Part shown: positions 16,559 through 25,159 of the stretch, piece by piece | How positions within the stretch are numbered: the first letter of the stretch is position 1 | Layout: each line of letters opens with the position of its first letter | The notes under the pieces: generated by a model | Seen by the model: the letters and a program-made list of their open reading frames with translations, nothing else | Database searches by the model: none | Told to the model about the DNA's origin: nothing | Program-made: the position numbers and the translations under genes | Origin: Clostridia bacterium | Lineage (GTDB): Bacteria > Bacillota > Clostridia > Christensenellales > Aristaeellaceae | NCBI GenBank assembly: GCA_017396845.1 | Contig: JAFQKQ010000084.1 | Coordinates: 25,367 to 89,366, forward strand | Direction of reading: 5' to 3' | Length of the DNA stretch: 64,000 nt

Positions 16559-17794
16559 ATGGAAAAACACGATATACTCATTGTCGGCGGCGGCGCTTCC
16601 GGGCTTGCCGCCGCCATTTCGGCTAAAATGGCGGGCGTAAAGCAGGCGGCGGTCATAGAAAGGCAGAACCGCGTAGGGAAAAAGTTGCTTGCAACCGGAA
16701 ACGGGCGCTGCAATATATTAAACAGATTTGCGTCCGTCGACGCCTTTCACGGAAACAAGGCGCTGATGAAGCCGGCGCTTAACGCCTTTACATATAATGA
16801 TGCGCTGGATTTTTTCTCGCGCATCGGCATAGAAATCCGCGAAAGCGAGAACGGCTGCTGCTATCCTATGAGCAATCAGGCAAGCGCCGTGCTTGACTGC
16901 CTGCGCCTTCGGAATGCGGAACTGGGAAACGGCGAGATTACCGAATTCGACGTGAAAGCGATTGAGCGGACAAAGGGCGGTTTTTGTCTTGTGTCGCAGG
17001 ACGGAAGCAAGCTGTTTTCGCGGCGCGTAATCGTAGCGGTAGGCTCCATGGCGCAGCCGAAATTGGGCGGCGGGAGCTTTTTGAAAACCCTTCTTCAGCC
17101 GCTTGGACATACGTTCACGCCCTGTTATCCCGCGCTTACGCAGATTAAGACCGGCGAAGAGCACGTTTCAGGGCTTAAGGGGCAGAAGTATCAGGGAAAC
17201 ATCCGATTAATGGACGGGGAGAAGGAAATCGCCTGCGAAAACGGCGAAATCCTGTTTACGGAAAACGGCGTTTCCGGAATCGCCGCCATGCAGCTGACGC
17301 TGTATGCTTCCGAGCGGTTGAATAAGGGCAGAAAGCTGAGCTTGATTCTTTCGCCGCTTTCTCTGGATTTGCGCGAAGCGGAGAGCTTCCTCACCAAACG
17401 GGCCAAAATGTTTCCCCATCGCTCACTGGAAGATTTTTTTACGGGTGTTATACCCAAGCGCATCGGAATGCTGGCCTTCCGCCGTGCGGGACTTCAGCCG
17501 CTTGCAAGGGAGGCGGGCTCGCTTTCGGCAAAGGAAATTTCCGTACTCGCCCGCGAATGCACCCTTTGGCGCGTGCCGGTTGCGGGATGCGGCGGCTTCG
17601 ATTCGGCGCAGGTGATGCTGGGCGGCGCAAGAGGCGATGAGTTTAACCCGGAGACCCTTGAATCCCGCCGCGTACCCGGACTGTACTGCGCGGGAGAAAT
17701 GTTGGATGTAACCGGACCCTGCGGAGGATATAACCTCACGTGGGCATGGGCGAGCGGAATTCTCGCCGGAAGGAGCGCAGCAAAGAGCTTATGA
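16559..17794 (+). CDS. HI0933-family NAD(P)/FAD-dependent oxidoreductase (YhiN/BaiN-like)
   Basis: A 411-residue flavoprotein of the HI0933/YhiN family (PF03486). The N-terminal dinucleotide site is ILIVGGGASGLAAAISAK, followed by the family signature VGKKLLATGNGRCNILN, and the C-terminal TGPCGGYNLTWAWASG closes the FAD domain. Relatives include the bile-acid enzyme BaiN and putative aminoacetone oxidases, but the substrate here is unknown. It starts one base after helD and its stop overlaps the next gene (ATGA), so it sits in a coupled operon. Confidence 0.88.
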   Translation: MEKHDILIVGGGASGLAAAISAKMAGVKQAAVIERQNRVGKKLLATGNGRCNILNRFASVDAFHGNKALMKPALNAFTYNDALDFFSRIGIEIRESENGCCYPMSNQASAVLDCLRLRNAELGNGEITEFDVKAIERTKGGFCLVSQDGSKLFSRRVIVAVGSMAQPKLGGGSFLKTLLQPLGHTFTPCYPALTQIKTGEEHVSGLKGQKYQGNIRLMDGEKEIACENGEILFTENGVSGIAAMQLTLYASERLNKGRKLSLILSPLSLDLREAESFLTKRAKMFPHRSLEDFFTGVIPKRIGMLAFRRAGLQPLAREAGSLSAKEISVLARECTLWRVPVAGCGGFDSAQVMLGGARGDEFNPETLESRRVPGLYCAGEMLDVTGPCGGYNLTWAWASGILAGRSAAKSL

Positions 17795-19380
17795 TTCGAC
17801 TTACCAATGTGAAGGTGGCGCTTAAGGACGCAACGCGGGATGCAAAGGATATCGCGGCGCGGAATCTGGGCGTAAAAAGAGAAGATATTATTTCTGCAAA
17901 TCTCGTAAAAAAGAGCGTGGACGCGAGGGATAAGGGCGACGTTCATTTTGTGTGCGCATATGATGTTGCGCTCAAAAAAATGCCTTCGCGCCTTCCGAAA
18001 AACGCCGCCGAATGCAGGAATGAAGAAAAATGGATTGTACGCGAAGACGAAGGTAGGCCCCGGCATCCGCCCATTGTTGTTGGGCTGGGGCCTGCCGGGC
18101 TGTTTGCCGCGCTGACGCTTGCCAAAAGAGGGCTTAAGCCCATAGTGCTTGAGCGCGGAAGCAATGTGGATCAAAGAAAGAAGGACTGCGACAGCTTTTT
18201 TTCGAAGGCTGTACTCAATGAAAACAGCAATATTCAGTTTGGAGAGGGCGGCGCAGGCGCGTTTTCCGACGGCAAGCTGAACACCGGAATCAAGGATGTG
18301 CGCTGCCGCTGGGTGCTCGGCGCCATGCATGAAGCCGGCGCACCGGAGGAGATTCTTTATGAAGCCAAGCCGCATATCGGTACCGACAGGCTGCCCGGCG
18401 TAGTAAAAAACATTCGAAAAGAAATCGTTCATCTGGGCGGCGAAGTGCGCTTTCAAACGGCGCTTACGGGTATACTCGTTGAAAACGGGCGTGTTCAGGC
18501 GGTGAAAGTAAATACGTCGGACGGAAAAAATGAAATCATTCCCACTTGCGGCGTGATTCTCGCAATCGGACACAGCGCGAGGGATACCTTTGAAATGCTG
18601 CTGTCACTCGGCGCGCCTATGGAGAGAAAGCCGTTTTCGATCGGCGCGAGAATTGAGCACAGCCAGCTGTGGCTGAATAAGTCGCAGTACGGCGCGGCTT
18701 ATTCGCATCCTGCGCTCGGCGCAGCCGATTATAAGCTCTCCGCGCGCGTGTCCTCCGGCCGCGGTGCGTATACGTTTTGCATGTGTCCGGGCGGACAGGT
18801 GGTTGCGGCGGCTTCCGAAAAAGGTGGCTGCGTCACAAACGGCATGAGCCCGTTTCTGCGCGACGGGGCAAACTGCAACAGCGCATTATTGGTCGATGTG
18901 AGGACGGAGGATTTTCCGGAGGAAGCAGGCGTTTTGGCGGGCGTTGAATTTCAAAGAAAGTGGGAAAGACAGGCGTTTTTGCTGGGCGGCGAAAACTACC
19001 GTGCGCCCGCGCAGCTGGCGGGCGATCTGATCCGGGATGTGCCGTCAAAGTCATTAAGAGATGTTGCGCCCACATACCTGCCCGGCGTAACGCTTACAAG
19101 CCTTAAGGGCTGCCTTCCGGATTTTGCGTATCAGGGAATCCGAGAGGCGGTAGCGGCGTTTGACAAAAAAATTCCCGGTTTTGCATATCCGGGCGCGGTT
19201 CTGACCGGCGTTGAAACCCGTTCGTCCTCGCCCGTCAGAATTCTTCGAAATCCCGAAACCTTTGAATCCGCCGTCCGCGGACTGTATCCTTCGGGCGAGG
19301 GCGCGGGCTATGCCGGAGGCATACTGTCGGCGGCTGTGGACGGCCTGAAGACGGCGGAGAAGTTTACCTGGGAGGCGTAG
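17791..19380 (+). CDS. FAD-dependent dehydrogenase, COG2509 type
   Basis: A 529-residue uncharacterised flavoprotein of the COG2509 type. An N-terminal RNA-binding-like or swivelling domain (1-85, starting MIRLTNVKVALKD) precedes the FAD site PIVVGLGPAGLFAALTLAKR near residues 92-111. The later blocks NIQFGEGGAGAFSDGKLNT, RTYLPGV-like DVAPTYLPGVTLTS and LYPSGEGAGYAGGILSAAVD are characteristic. ATG 17791 overlaps the previous stop, which fits the short start rather than one 51 bases upstream. Function unknown; often seen near other housekeeping redox genes. Confidence 0.88.
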   Translation: MIRLTNVKVALKDATRDAKDIAARNLGVKREDIISANLVKKSVDARDKGDVHFVCAYDVALKKMPSRLPKNAAECRNEEKWIVREDEGRPRHPPIVVGLGPAGLFAALTLAKRGLKPIVLERGSNVDQRKKDCDSFFSKAVLNENSNIQFGEGGAGAFSDGKLNTGIKDVRCRWVLGAMHEAGAPEEILYEAKPHIGTDRLPGVVKNIRKEIVHLGGEVRFQTALTGILVENGRVQAVKVNTSDGKNEIIPTCGVILAIGHSARDTFEMLLSLGAPMERKPFSIGARIEHSQLWLNKSQYGAAYSHPALGAADYKLSARVSSGRGAYTFCMCPGGQVVAAASEKGGCVTNGMSPFLRDGANCNSALLVDVRTEDFPEEAGVLAGVEFQRKWERQAFLLGGENYRAPAQLAGDLIRDVPSKSLRDVAPTYLPGVTLTSLKGCLPDFAYQGIREAVAAFDKKIPGFAYPGAVLTGVETRSSSPVRILRNPETFESAVRGLYPSGEGAGYAGGILSAAVDGLKTAEKFTWEA

Positions 19381-19385
19381 AGGGC

Positions 19386-20594
19386 ATGATCGAATGGATC
19401 AATATGAATCCCGGCGTTTCGTCCGTCATTGCGATTCTCATCTGCTTTCTGCCGGCGAGCGTATTTTTATCGCTGATGTTGAAGAAGCAGGCGCGGAAAA
19501 ACGCTTCCATGATCCGAAGGCTGGATGAGCGCGTGAACGGGGGCAACAGCCGCCTGCGCGCGTCGGTTCACACCATCAATCAGGTGATGGGCAACGCTGC
19601 GATGAATCTGAACAGCGTAAGTGAGAGCATGGAAGCCAGGCAGGAGCGCATGCGCCGCGAAATGGAGGAAAAGCTGGAGCTGATCCGCGTAAGCAATGAA
19701 ACGAAGCTGGAGGAGGTGCGCTTGTCCCTTGGAACGAGCGTACAGAAAACGCTGGAGTCGCGGCTCGGGGAATCCTTCAGGCTCGTCAGCGGACAGCTTG
19801 AAAGCGTGTATAAAGGGCTTGGCGAAATGAAAACGCTGGCGGAAGGCGTGGGCGATTTAAAGCGTGTGCTTTCGGGCGTCAAGACAAGGGGCGTATGGGG
19901 CGAGGTTCGGCTTCGCGCAATTCTCTCGGATGCATTGACAAGTTCGCAGTATCAGGAAAACGTGTGCGTACAGGCAGGCTCTTTGGAGCGCGTGGAATTT
20001 GCCGTGCGGCTTCCGGGAACGGAGGAGAATTCGCCTGTCTGGCTTCCCATTGACAGTAAATTTCCCATGGAGGACTATCAGCGGCTCGTGCTGGCTTCGG
20101 AGAACGGGGAGGCAAAGGAAGTTCAGAAGTGCGCGCAGCAGCTTGAAAGCGCCGTAATCGAACAGGCAAAGCGCATATCCTCAAAGTATATCCGCGTTCC
20201 GAATACCACGGATTTTGCCGTTATGTTTCTGCCGGTTGAAAGCTTGTACGGCGAGATTCTGTCAAGACGCGGGCTTTCCGAGCGGCTGCAGAGGGACTTT
20301 CACGTGCTTCCCGCAGGCCCTTCCAGTTTACAGGCACTGATCAACTGTCTGCAGATGGGCTTTCGAACCGTGGCGATGGAAAAGAGAAGCGGCGAGATTT
20401 TGAGAATGCTCGGCGGTGTAAAGCAGGAATTCATGAAATTCGGGGACACGCTTTCCAAGGCGAGAACGCGTCTGGAGCAGGCGGCGGGCGATCTGGACAG
20501 CGTGGGCGTTCGTACGCGCGCGCTCAACAAAAAGCTTATAGAGCTTGAAATGGATGCGCCGGCGGTCGAAATTAAAGAGGATCAATCGTGGTAA
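19386..20594 (+). CDS. rmuC: DNA recombination protein RmuC
   Basis: A 402-residue RmuC-family protein. An N-terminal membrane segment (VIAILICFLPASVFLSLML) is followed by a long coiled coil (about 50-140, Glu/Lys/Arg-rich) and a nuclease-like RmuC domain with GVWGEVRLRAILSDALTSSQ, LPIDSKFPMEDYQRLV and FRTVAMEKRSGEI. RmuC limits inversion of short repeats and acts in DNA repair. It lies 5 bases after the COG2509 gene and is the last gene of this operon. Confidence 0.92.
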   Translation: MIEWINMNPGVSSVIAILICFLPASVFLSLMLKKQARKNASMIRRLDERVNGGNSRLRASVHTINQVMGNAAMNLNSVSESMEARQERMRREMEEKLELIRVSNETKLEEVRLSLGTSVQKTLESRLGESFRLVSGQLESVYKGLGEMKTLAEGVGDLKRVLSGVKTRGVWGEVRLRAILSDALTSSQYQENVCVQAGSLERVEFAVRLPGTEENSPVWLPIDSKFPMEDYQRLVLASENGEAKEVQKCAQQLESAVIEQAKRISSKYIRVPNTTDFAVMFLPVESLYGEILSRRGLSERLQRDFHVLPAGPSSLQALINCLQMGFRTVAMEKRSGEILRMLGGVKQEFMKFGDTLSKARTRLEQAAGDLDSVGVRTRALNKKLIELEMDAPAVEIKEDQSW

Positions 20595-20646
20595 GCGCAG
20601 TATTCCTCGAATCCTGAAATTTCTTTTGTAAACTTTTGAAATTCTA

Positions 20647-20675
20647 TTGACAAAGCAGACCTTTTTGTGTATACT
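20647..20675 (+). promoter_or_regulatory. Promoter of the tRNA-Gln/tRNA-Glu pair
   Basis: A perfect TTGACA and TATACT are 17 bases apart, 41 bases ahead of tRNA-Gln. Confidence 0.8.
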
Positions 20676-20716
20676 ATTTCTTGTCGGTCGGGCACGTTGT
20701 GCTCGGTTGACATCAT

Positions 20717-20790
20717 TGGCGAATGGTGTAACGGTAACACTAACGACTCTGACTCGTTCATTCTAGGTTCGAATCCTAGTTCGCCAGCCA
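20717..20790 (+). tRNA. tRNA-Gln (anticodon CTG)
   Basis: Acceptor TGGCGAA/TTCGCCA, anticodon stem AACGA/TCGTT with loop CTCTGAC giving CTG, T-arm CTAGGTTCGAATCCTAG, discriminator G and an encoded CCA. Confidence 0.95.
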
Positions 20791-20793
20791 CCT

Positions 20794-20865
20794 GCCTCCA
20801 TGGTCAAGCGGTCAAGACGTCGCCCTCTCACGGCGAAAACTGGGGTTCGAGTCCCCATGGAGGTG
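20794..20865 (+). tRNA. tRNA-Glu (anticodon CTC)
   Basis: Acceptor GCCTCCA/TGGAGGT, D-arm TGGTCAAGCGGTCAAGA, anticodon stem TCGCC/GGCGA with loop CTCTCAC giving CTC, T-arm TGGGGTTCGAGTCCCCA. No CCA is encoded, unlike tRNA-Gln three bases upstream. Confidence 0.93.
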
Positions 20866-20868
20866 CTG

Positions 20869-20903
20869 AGATTCCTTGCTGAATGAGCAAGGAATCTTTT
20901 TTT
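20869..20903 (+). terminator. Terminator of the tRNA operon
   Basis: AGATTCCTTGCT and AGCAAGGAATCT form a perfect stem over a GAATG loop, followed by seven T. Confidence 0.92.
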
Positions 20904-21070
20904 GTATCGTGGCCTTTCTTCGTATATCTGTCATGGAAACGAGCAGAATATACGTATGTTGGTTTCATGCATCGGCGCGGTTTTCAGATTCCGCTCGAAA
21001 GTTGCAAAATACGCGCGTATATGCTAAAATGATAAAAAAAGGGCATCTGCCCGCAAAATGGAAGGGATAT

Positions 21071-21910
21071 ATGAATTTTAAAAGATCATTTTGTCTGCTC
21101 ATCGCCGTTTTGCTGACTGCGTCTGCGGTGCTGCTTCTGTTTCCGAACTGGCTTTTCGCCATCAAGCCGGATATTGATTTCACCGGCACCATCGTCAATC
21201 TGGATGATCTGAAAATCGAGCATTTTCCGTTTTATGGCGGAAGAGACGGCGTTTTCGGCGTTTCGGATCTGGTGAAGGGCTATACGGAATACGTTTCCAA
21301 CGGAACGGAAAATGCGCCGGATATATTAGAGCAGCTTAAAAAACTCACGCAGCGAGACGATTTCATGAGCGAATTGTATGCATTCCTCTTTATCAGCCTT
21401 CTGACCGTACCCGTATACATGCTGATCCGCTTTGTAATTTACGATACGGTGTACGAAATTCCGGAAATGACGATATTGCCCTTAAGGATTCTGCTCAGAG
21501 GCGTTTTTGCCGCAAGTGCCAGCCTTGTTACCGTGTTTATCACATGGTTTTTGTATCGAACGGTCATATTCGATATCGTGCTTACGTTCCTGATGGAGAA
21601 AATTCAGGCGCTTACCAACATGCAGTTTGCACTCAATGCCACCAATATATTTATGCTGGTCGTTCTGACAATAGCCGTTATCGCGCTGCTTCGGGCCACC
21701 TTGTTCAGAGGCTCCATATTCACCTCCATCCTCGGCGCAATCCTGAGAACGGCGCTGTTTATCATGCTTGTCGCCGTGATCGCCCTGTTCTATGCTAAAA
21801 TGACGATGCGAGCCATACTCTTTATGCTGGCCGCCTTCGCCGCAATCGGAATACTCAAATCCATCTTTCTGCCCGAAAAAAGGGCCGCCTACAGAGCAAG
21901 GAGACATTAA
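21071..21910 (+). CDS. Integral membrane protein, unknown function
   Basis: A 279-residue protein with an N-terminal signal/anchor segment (LLIAVLLTASAVLLLFPNWL), an outside loop of about 90 residues, and four or five further membrane helices in the C-terminal half (LYAFLFISLLTVPVYMLIRF, FMLVVLTIAVIALLRATLF, TALFIMLVAVIALFYAKM). It ends with a basic tail RAAYRARRH. The ATG follows GAAGGGATAT; longer readings cross the tRNA terminator and are rejected. No family recognised. It lies 18 bases before the Smr gene. Confidence 0.7.
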   Translation: MNFKRSFCLLIAVLLTASAVLLLFPNWLFAIKPDIDFTGTIVNLDDLKIEHFPFYGGRDGVFGVSDLVKGYTEYVSNGTENAPDILEQLKKLTQRDDFMSELYAFLFISLLTVPVYMLIRFVIYDTVYEIPEMTILPLRILLRGVFAASASLVTVFITWFLYRTVIFDIVLTFLMEKIQALTNMQFALNATNIFMLVVLTIAVIALLRATLFRGSIFTSILGAILRTALFIMLVAVIALFYAKMTMRAILFMLAAFAAIGILKSIFLPEKRAAYRARRH

Positions 21911-21928
21911 TACAAAGGATCTGATTAC

Positions 21929-22171
21929 ATGGAAGGCATCATCAGAATCGATCTTCACGGAATGCATCTGGACGAAGCCCGCGACGCGCTCGACGAAGCG
22001 CTCAGACGGGCGGATCTGAGCGTGTACCGCGTTCGCGTGATCCACGGCTTCAATAACGGAACCGCCATACAATCCATGATCCGCCGCGAATACGGCATGC
22101 ATTTCAAGGTCATTCGCGTCGCAAGAGGCCCCGTAAGCGGACAGACGGATTTGATCTTGAGGGAGTTTTAA
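21929..22171 (+). CDS. Stand-alone Smr-domain protein
   Basis: An 80-residue protein made only of an Smr domain (the C-terminal domain of MutS2). The motif DLHGMHLDEARDALDEAL and VIHGFNNGTAIQSMI match the DLHG and HG-G-G core of this family, which cuts nucleic acids or binds ribosomes (in MutS2). The usual final TGxGxG element is replaced by HGFNNG, so nuclease action is uncertain. A strong terminator follows three bases after the stop. Confidence 0.82.
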   Translation: MEGIIRIDLHGMHLDEARDALDEALRRADLSVYRVRVIHGFNNGTAIQSMIRREYGMHFKVIRVARGPVSGQTDLILREF

Positions 22172-22173
22172 TG

Positions 22174-22202
22174 AAAAAAACACGCCGCCGGCGTGTTTTT
22201 TT
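22174..22202 (+). terminator. Terminator after the Smr gene
   Basis: CACGCCG and CGGCGTG form a tight stem flanked by seven A and seven T, so it could act in both directions. Confidence 0.88.
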
Positions 22203-22576
22203 GTATGGTGCGGATGCGCAGCGATCGGAATCATACGCGTGAACGCATAGGGCCTTGCAATCTGTATGCTTCCTTAAAAACGACAGCAGGAAACGATGAG
22301 AAAAAGCCGTCGCCCCTTCCGTCCCGCTTCGCTTAATCATCCGTCCCGGCAAGCGGGTACGGGAGGAGGCAGAGCGCGGAATGGCGCCAAATTCGATCAG
22401 CTTTGCAAAGTTAACAAGCCTCCTGGCAGATGTGCGGCAGGAGGCTTGTTAACCGATCAATCTTCTGTTTTTACGAATTTTCTTTTGCACAAGCTCCCCC
22501 AAGGCCGGAAGGCCGTTTTTGGAGCGTCGCGTGTTTGACCGTTTGGATATCCGGAATCAGATGCGGGCTGCAGATT
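22203..22576. other. Intergenic stretch without a gene, holding a long inverted repeat
   Basis: No coding frame with a ribosome site was found. The only clear structure is the 16-bp inverted repeat at 22410-22453. A short GGCC-GGAA-GGCC hairpin followed by GTTTTT lies near 22503-22519. Confidence 0.5.
22410..22453. repeat. Perfect 16-bp inverted repeat
   Basis: GTTAACAAGCCTCCTG (22410-22425) and CAGGAGGCTTGTTAAC (22438-22453) are exact reverse complements across a 12-base spacer. There is no T-run after it, so it is not a typical terminator; it could be a regulatory RNA hairpin or a protein site. Confidence 0.7.
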
Positions 22577-23440
22577 TCACTTTCTGAACAGCCGACCGTT
22601 TCTTTCGAAGATTTCGTAAAAATACGGTCTTTCTTCAAGGTGGGCGTTCGGGCTGTGGAGCGTCAGGTAGAGCTTGCCGTCGAGGCCTTTGAACACCATG
22701 CCGTGACCGCCGTCATCCATGAACAGCGGGTCGATCTGGGTGAAATTGCCGTCGATATCGCCGTTATCGGACAAAGCAACGGCTTGCGTATATCCGCCTT
22801 CGGAGAAGCTTGCCCAAAGACACAAAAGGGAGCCGTCTTCACATCTCCACATGAACGGACCGTCGGTTACGCAGCCGGAAACGCCGCTTGAATGATGCAT
22901 GACCTTACACCAGGCGGCGTCGGATGCGTGGAAAAGGAGCCTGGGCTCTCCATCCGGCGCTGTAAGGTCGTTTGTAAGCTTGACAGCGTCTACCTCGCCG
23001 TCTCCCGCCTGCACCCATTCGTGGCAGAAGACCATGTAAGGCGTGCCCTTCTTATCCACGTAAAAGGTTCCGTCCAGGCATTCCCAGTCTTTGGGCGTTA
23101 TGCAGCCGTTCGAATGCGGCACAAATGGCCCCATCGGCGTTTCGGCTTTCAATATCGCAGTGCCGCGCCGGACAGTTTCGTTTTTAAAGCTTGCAAACAT
23201 ATAATATGCGCCTTTGTACACGTGTACCTCGGGCGCCCAGTAGTTTCTGTCCGCCCAGAAGGAGCCGTCGTTTTCAAAGCACACAAAGGGGCCGTCCCAG
23301 TTTTCGAGATTATCGCTTACGTATACGTCAAATCCGTTTGCCGTTCCCCAGCAGGTAGCGCCGCGCGTGCCGTACAGATAGTATTTTCCGCCGTCCGTGA
23401 GTACAAACGGGTCGCGGATATTGATTTCGTCTCTCCTCAT
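22577..23440 (-). CDS. Glycoside hydrolase family 43 protein
   Basis: A 287-residue five-bladed propeller enzyme of GH43, without signal peptide, hence cytoplasmic. Seen residues: general base Asp10 in NIRDPFVL, pKa-tuning Asp123 in ECLDGTFYVD, and a VTDGPFMW block near 193 where many family members carry the acid Glu, so the acid residue needs alignment. GH43 enzymes remove arabinose or xylose from oligosaccharides. It lies downstream of the Lpl-type importer but behind a terminator, with its own promoter at 23495-23523. Together with the nearby GH10 it fits arabinoxylan use. Confidence 0.83.
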   Translation of the reverse strand: MRRDEINIRDPFVLTDGGKYYLYGTRGATCWGTANGFDVYVSDNLENWDGPFVCFENDGSFWADRNYWAPEVHVYKGAYYMFASFKNETVRRGTAILKAETPMGPFVPHSNGCITPKDWECLDGTFYVDKKGTPYMVFCHEWVQAGDGEVDAVKLTNDLTAPDGEPRLLFHASDAAWCKVMHHSSGVSGCVTDGPFMWRCEDGSLLCLWASFSEGGYTQAVALSDNGDIDGNFTQIDPLFMDDGGHGMVFKGLDGKLYLTLHSPNAHLEERPYFYEIFERNGRLFRK

Positions 23441-23494
23441 GAAATATCCTCCAAATTTCGCGCTTTGCCCGGAGCAAGGCGCTTTTCTATGCGT

Positions 23495-23523
23495 ATTTTA
23501 ACACATATTGCGAGCATAGACAA
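23495..23523 (-). promoter_or_regulatory. Promoter of the GH43 gene
   Basis: On the minus strand TTGTCT and TAAAAT are 17 bases apart, about 55 bases ahead of the start. Confidence 0.55.
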
Positions 23524-23545
23524 TGAATAAATCGGATCTGAGAAT

Positions 23546-23578
23546 GCAAAAACCGGACGCATTTTTCCATGCGTCCGG
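23546..23578 (-). terminator. Terminator of the Lpl-type importer operon
   Basis: On the minus strand CCGGACGCAT pairs with ATGCGTCCGG over a short A-rich loop, followed by TTTTTGC. Confidence 0.88.
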
Positions 23579-23594
23579 CAGATAAGACAATTGA

Positions 23595-25100
23595 TTATTT
23601 CGCGAGGAAAGCATCATAGGCGGCCTGATACAGCTCGACATAGCGATCGGAGCCGATGGCCTTTGCGGTCTCGAGGAACTTATCGAAGCTTTCGTCGGTT
23701 ACGCCGTTCTTGGCGAACTCGATTACGGATTCCTTGATGAACTTCTCAAGTTCGGTCTTGATGTTGGCAACTTCAACTGCGTCTTCGTTGCTCATCTTGC
23801 TGAGGTCGCGCAGATACTGGAAGCTCTTCGCCTCGAGTACGTCTGCGGCGGCGTATGCCTGAGAATCCTCATAGCGCTCTACGCGGTGGGGAGCCATCTG
23901 ATAGATTGCAGAATAGTACTCGCCGGGCGCAAAGAACTGACCCATGGTTACGGGAACGATCTTGTACAGGCCGTTGTCGGCGGGTACGTCGATAACTTCG
24001 TACTTGCCGGCATCGTTGATGATCATCTGCTCGCCCATCTTGCCGTTGGAAGCGATCATCATGTTTTCGGTCTCGAGCTGTGCGTCGATCCACTTAAGAG
24101 CGGCAATGGGATCCTTGCAGTCCTTGGTCAGGTAAGCGCCGCCTACGGGGAGCTCCATGATCTGGGAAACCGCTACCTTGTGGCCGTCTGCAGCGGGGGG
24201 CAGCATGGAATCAAAGTTGGCATAGGTCTCGGGGGTCAGCGCGGTGTTGATCAGACGGAGATAGTTGAAGGAAGCAACTTCGCCGTTGTTAACCTTGCTG
24301 CTCCAGAGGTTGGAGTCCTGAGACAGGGATTCGGGATCCATGAGGCCTTCTTCATAGAGCAGGTGCAGCCATTCTACCGCATCGCGGAAGCCGGGCAGAT
24401 CGCCAATGAAGTGAACGGTGTCTTCTTCATCGATGGTGGCGAACACGTACATCTGTACCGGTACGCCAAAGGAGGCGAACTGCGCCCAGATGTGCTCTGC
24501 GCCGTTGTCGGAGAAGGAAGCGGAATAGGGATATTTGATGCCGGCTTCCTTGAAGGCGCGCAGTACATCGGTGTACTCGTCGATGGTGGTGGGAACCTCA
24601 AGGCCCAGCTCCTCGAGCAGCACGGTATTGATGTACCAGGTGGGCTCGTGGTTTACGTTCTGAGCGATCAGGTAGCCGATGTAGTAGGTTTTGCCGTCAG
24701 AGGCGGGGATGGAGTCGCCGGCGTTGTTCAGGGGCAGGCGGGCTACGTAGTTGGGCATGATCTCCTCGGTGAGGTACTCGTCGAGGGGGAGCAGCAGGCC
24801 CTGGGATACGCCGTAGTCTTCTACGTCTACGGGGTTGCGCAGAATCATGTCGGGCATGTCGCCGGAGGCGAACATCAGGTTGAGCTGGGTGGACCAGTCG
24901 GCGTCTTTTACGACCTGGAAGTCTACATGTACGCCGGTCTGCTCTTCGATCATCTGGAAGTACCAGAGGTTATCGAAGTCTACGTTCTGGTTCTCGAGGC
25001 AGTACTGGAACGCGGTCAGGTTTACCTTTTCTTCCTCTGCGAAGGCAGCGCCGCCGATGACCATCATCAGCGCAAGAAGAAGAGCAACGAGCTTTTTCAT
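23595..25100 (-). CDS. Extracellular sugar-binding protein, LplA/YtcQ type
   Basis: A 501-residue solute-binding protein of the large family-1 group used with LplB/LplC permeases for plant or host oligosaccharides. The signal peptide MKKLVALLLALMMV ends AAFA and has no lipobox cysteine, unusual for a Gram-positive binding protein, so release or another way of retention is implied. Mature blocks ADWSTQLNLMFASGDMPDMI and GKTYYIGYLIAQNVNHEPTW are typical. ATG 25100 follows AAAGGAG; an earlier in-frame ATG at 25118 lies ahead of the signal. It is third in the operon after the two permeases. Confidence 0.85.
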   Translation of the reverse strand: MKKLVALLLALMMVIGGAAFAEEEKVNLTAFQYCLENQNVDFDNLWYFQMIEEQTGVHVDFQVVKDADWSTQLNLMFASGDMPDMILRNPVDVEDYGVSQGLLLPLDEYLTEEIMPNYVARLPLNNAGDSIPASDGKTYYIGYLIAQNVNHEPTWYINTVLLEELGLEVPTTIDEYTDVLRAFKEAGIKYPYSASFSDNGAEHIWAQFASFGVPVQMYVFATIDEEDTVHFIGDLPGFRDAVEWLHLLYEEGLMDPESLSQDSNLWSSKVNNGEVASFNYLRLINTALTPETYANFDSMLPPAADGHKVAVSQIMELPVGGAYLTKDCKDPIAALKWIDAQLETENMMIASNGKMGEQMIINDAGKYEVIDVPADNGLYKIVPVTMGQFFAPGEYYSAIYQMAPHRVERYEDSQAYAAADVLEAKSFQYLRDLSKMSNEDAVEVANIKTELEKFIKESVIEFAKNGVTDESFDKFLETAKAIGSDRYVELYQAAYDAFLAK

Positions 25101-25159
25101 TGGGAAATCTCCTTTCATTTTATCATTCTATGCGCATAATTGCGCATGAATTTCAGTAT

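Noticed and set aside
20582-20882. Frames with LGFEPRMNESESLVLPLHHS and similar
   Set aside because: They are translations of the tRNA-Gln/tRNA-Glu region, not proteins.
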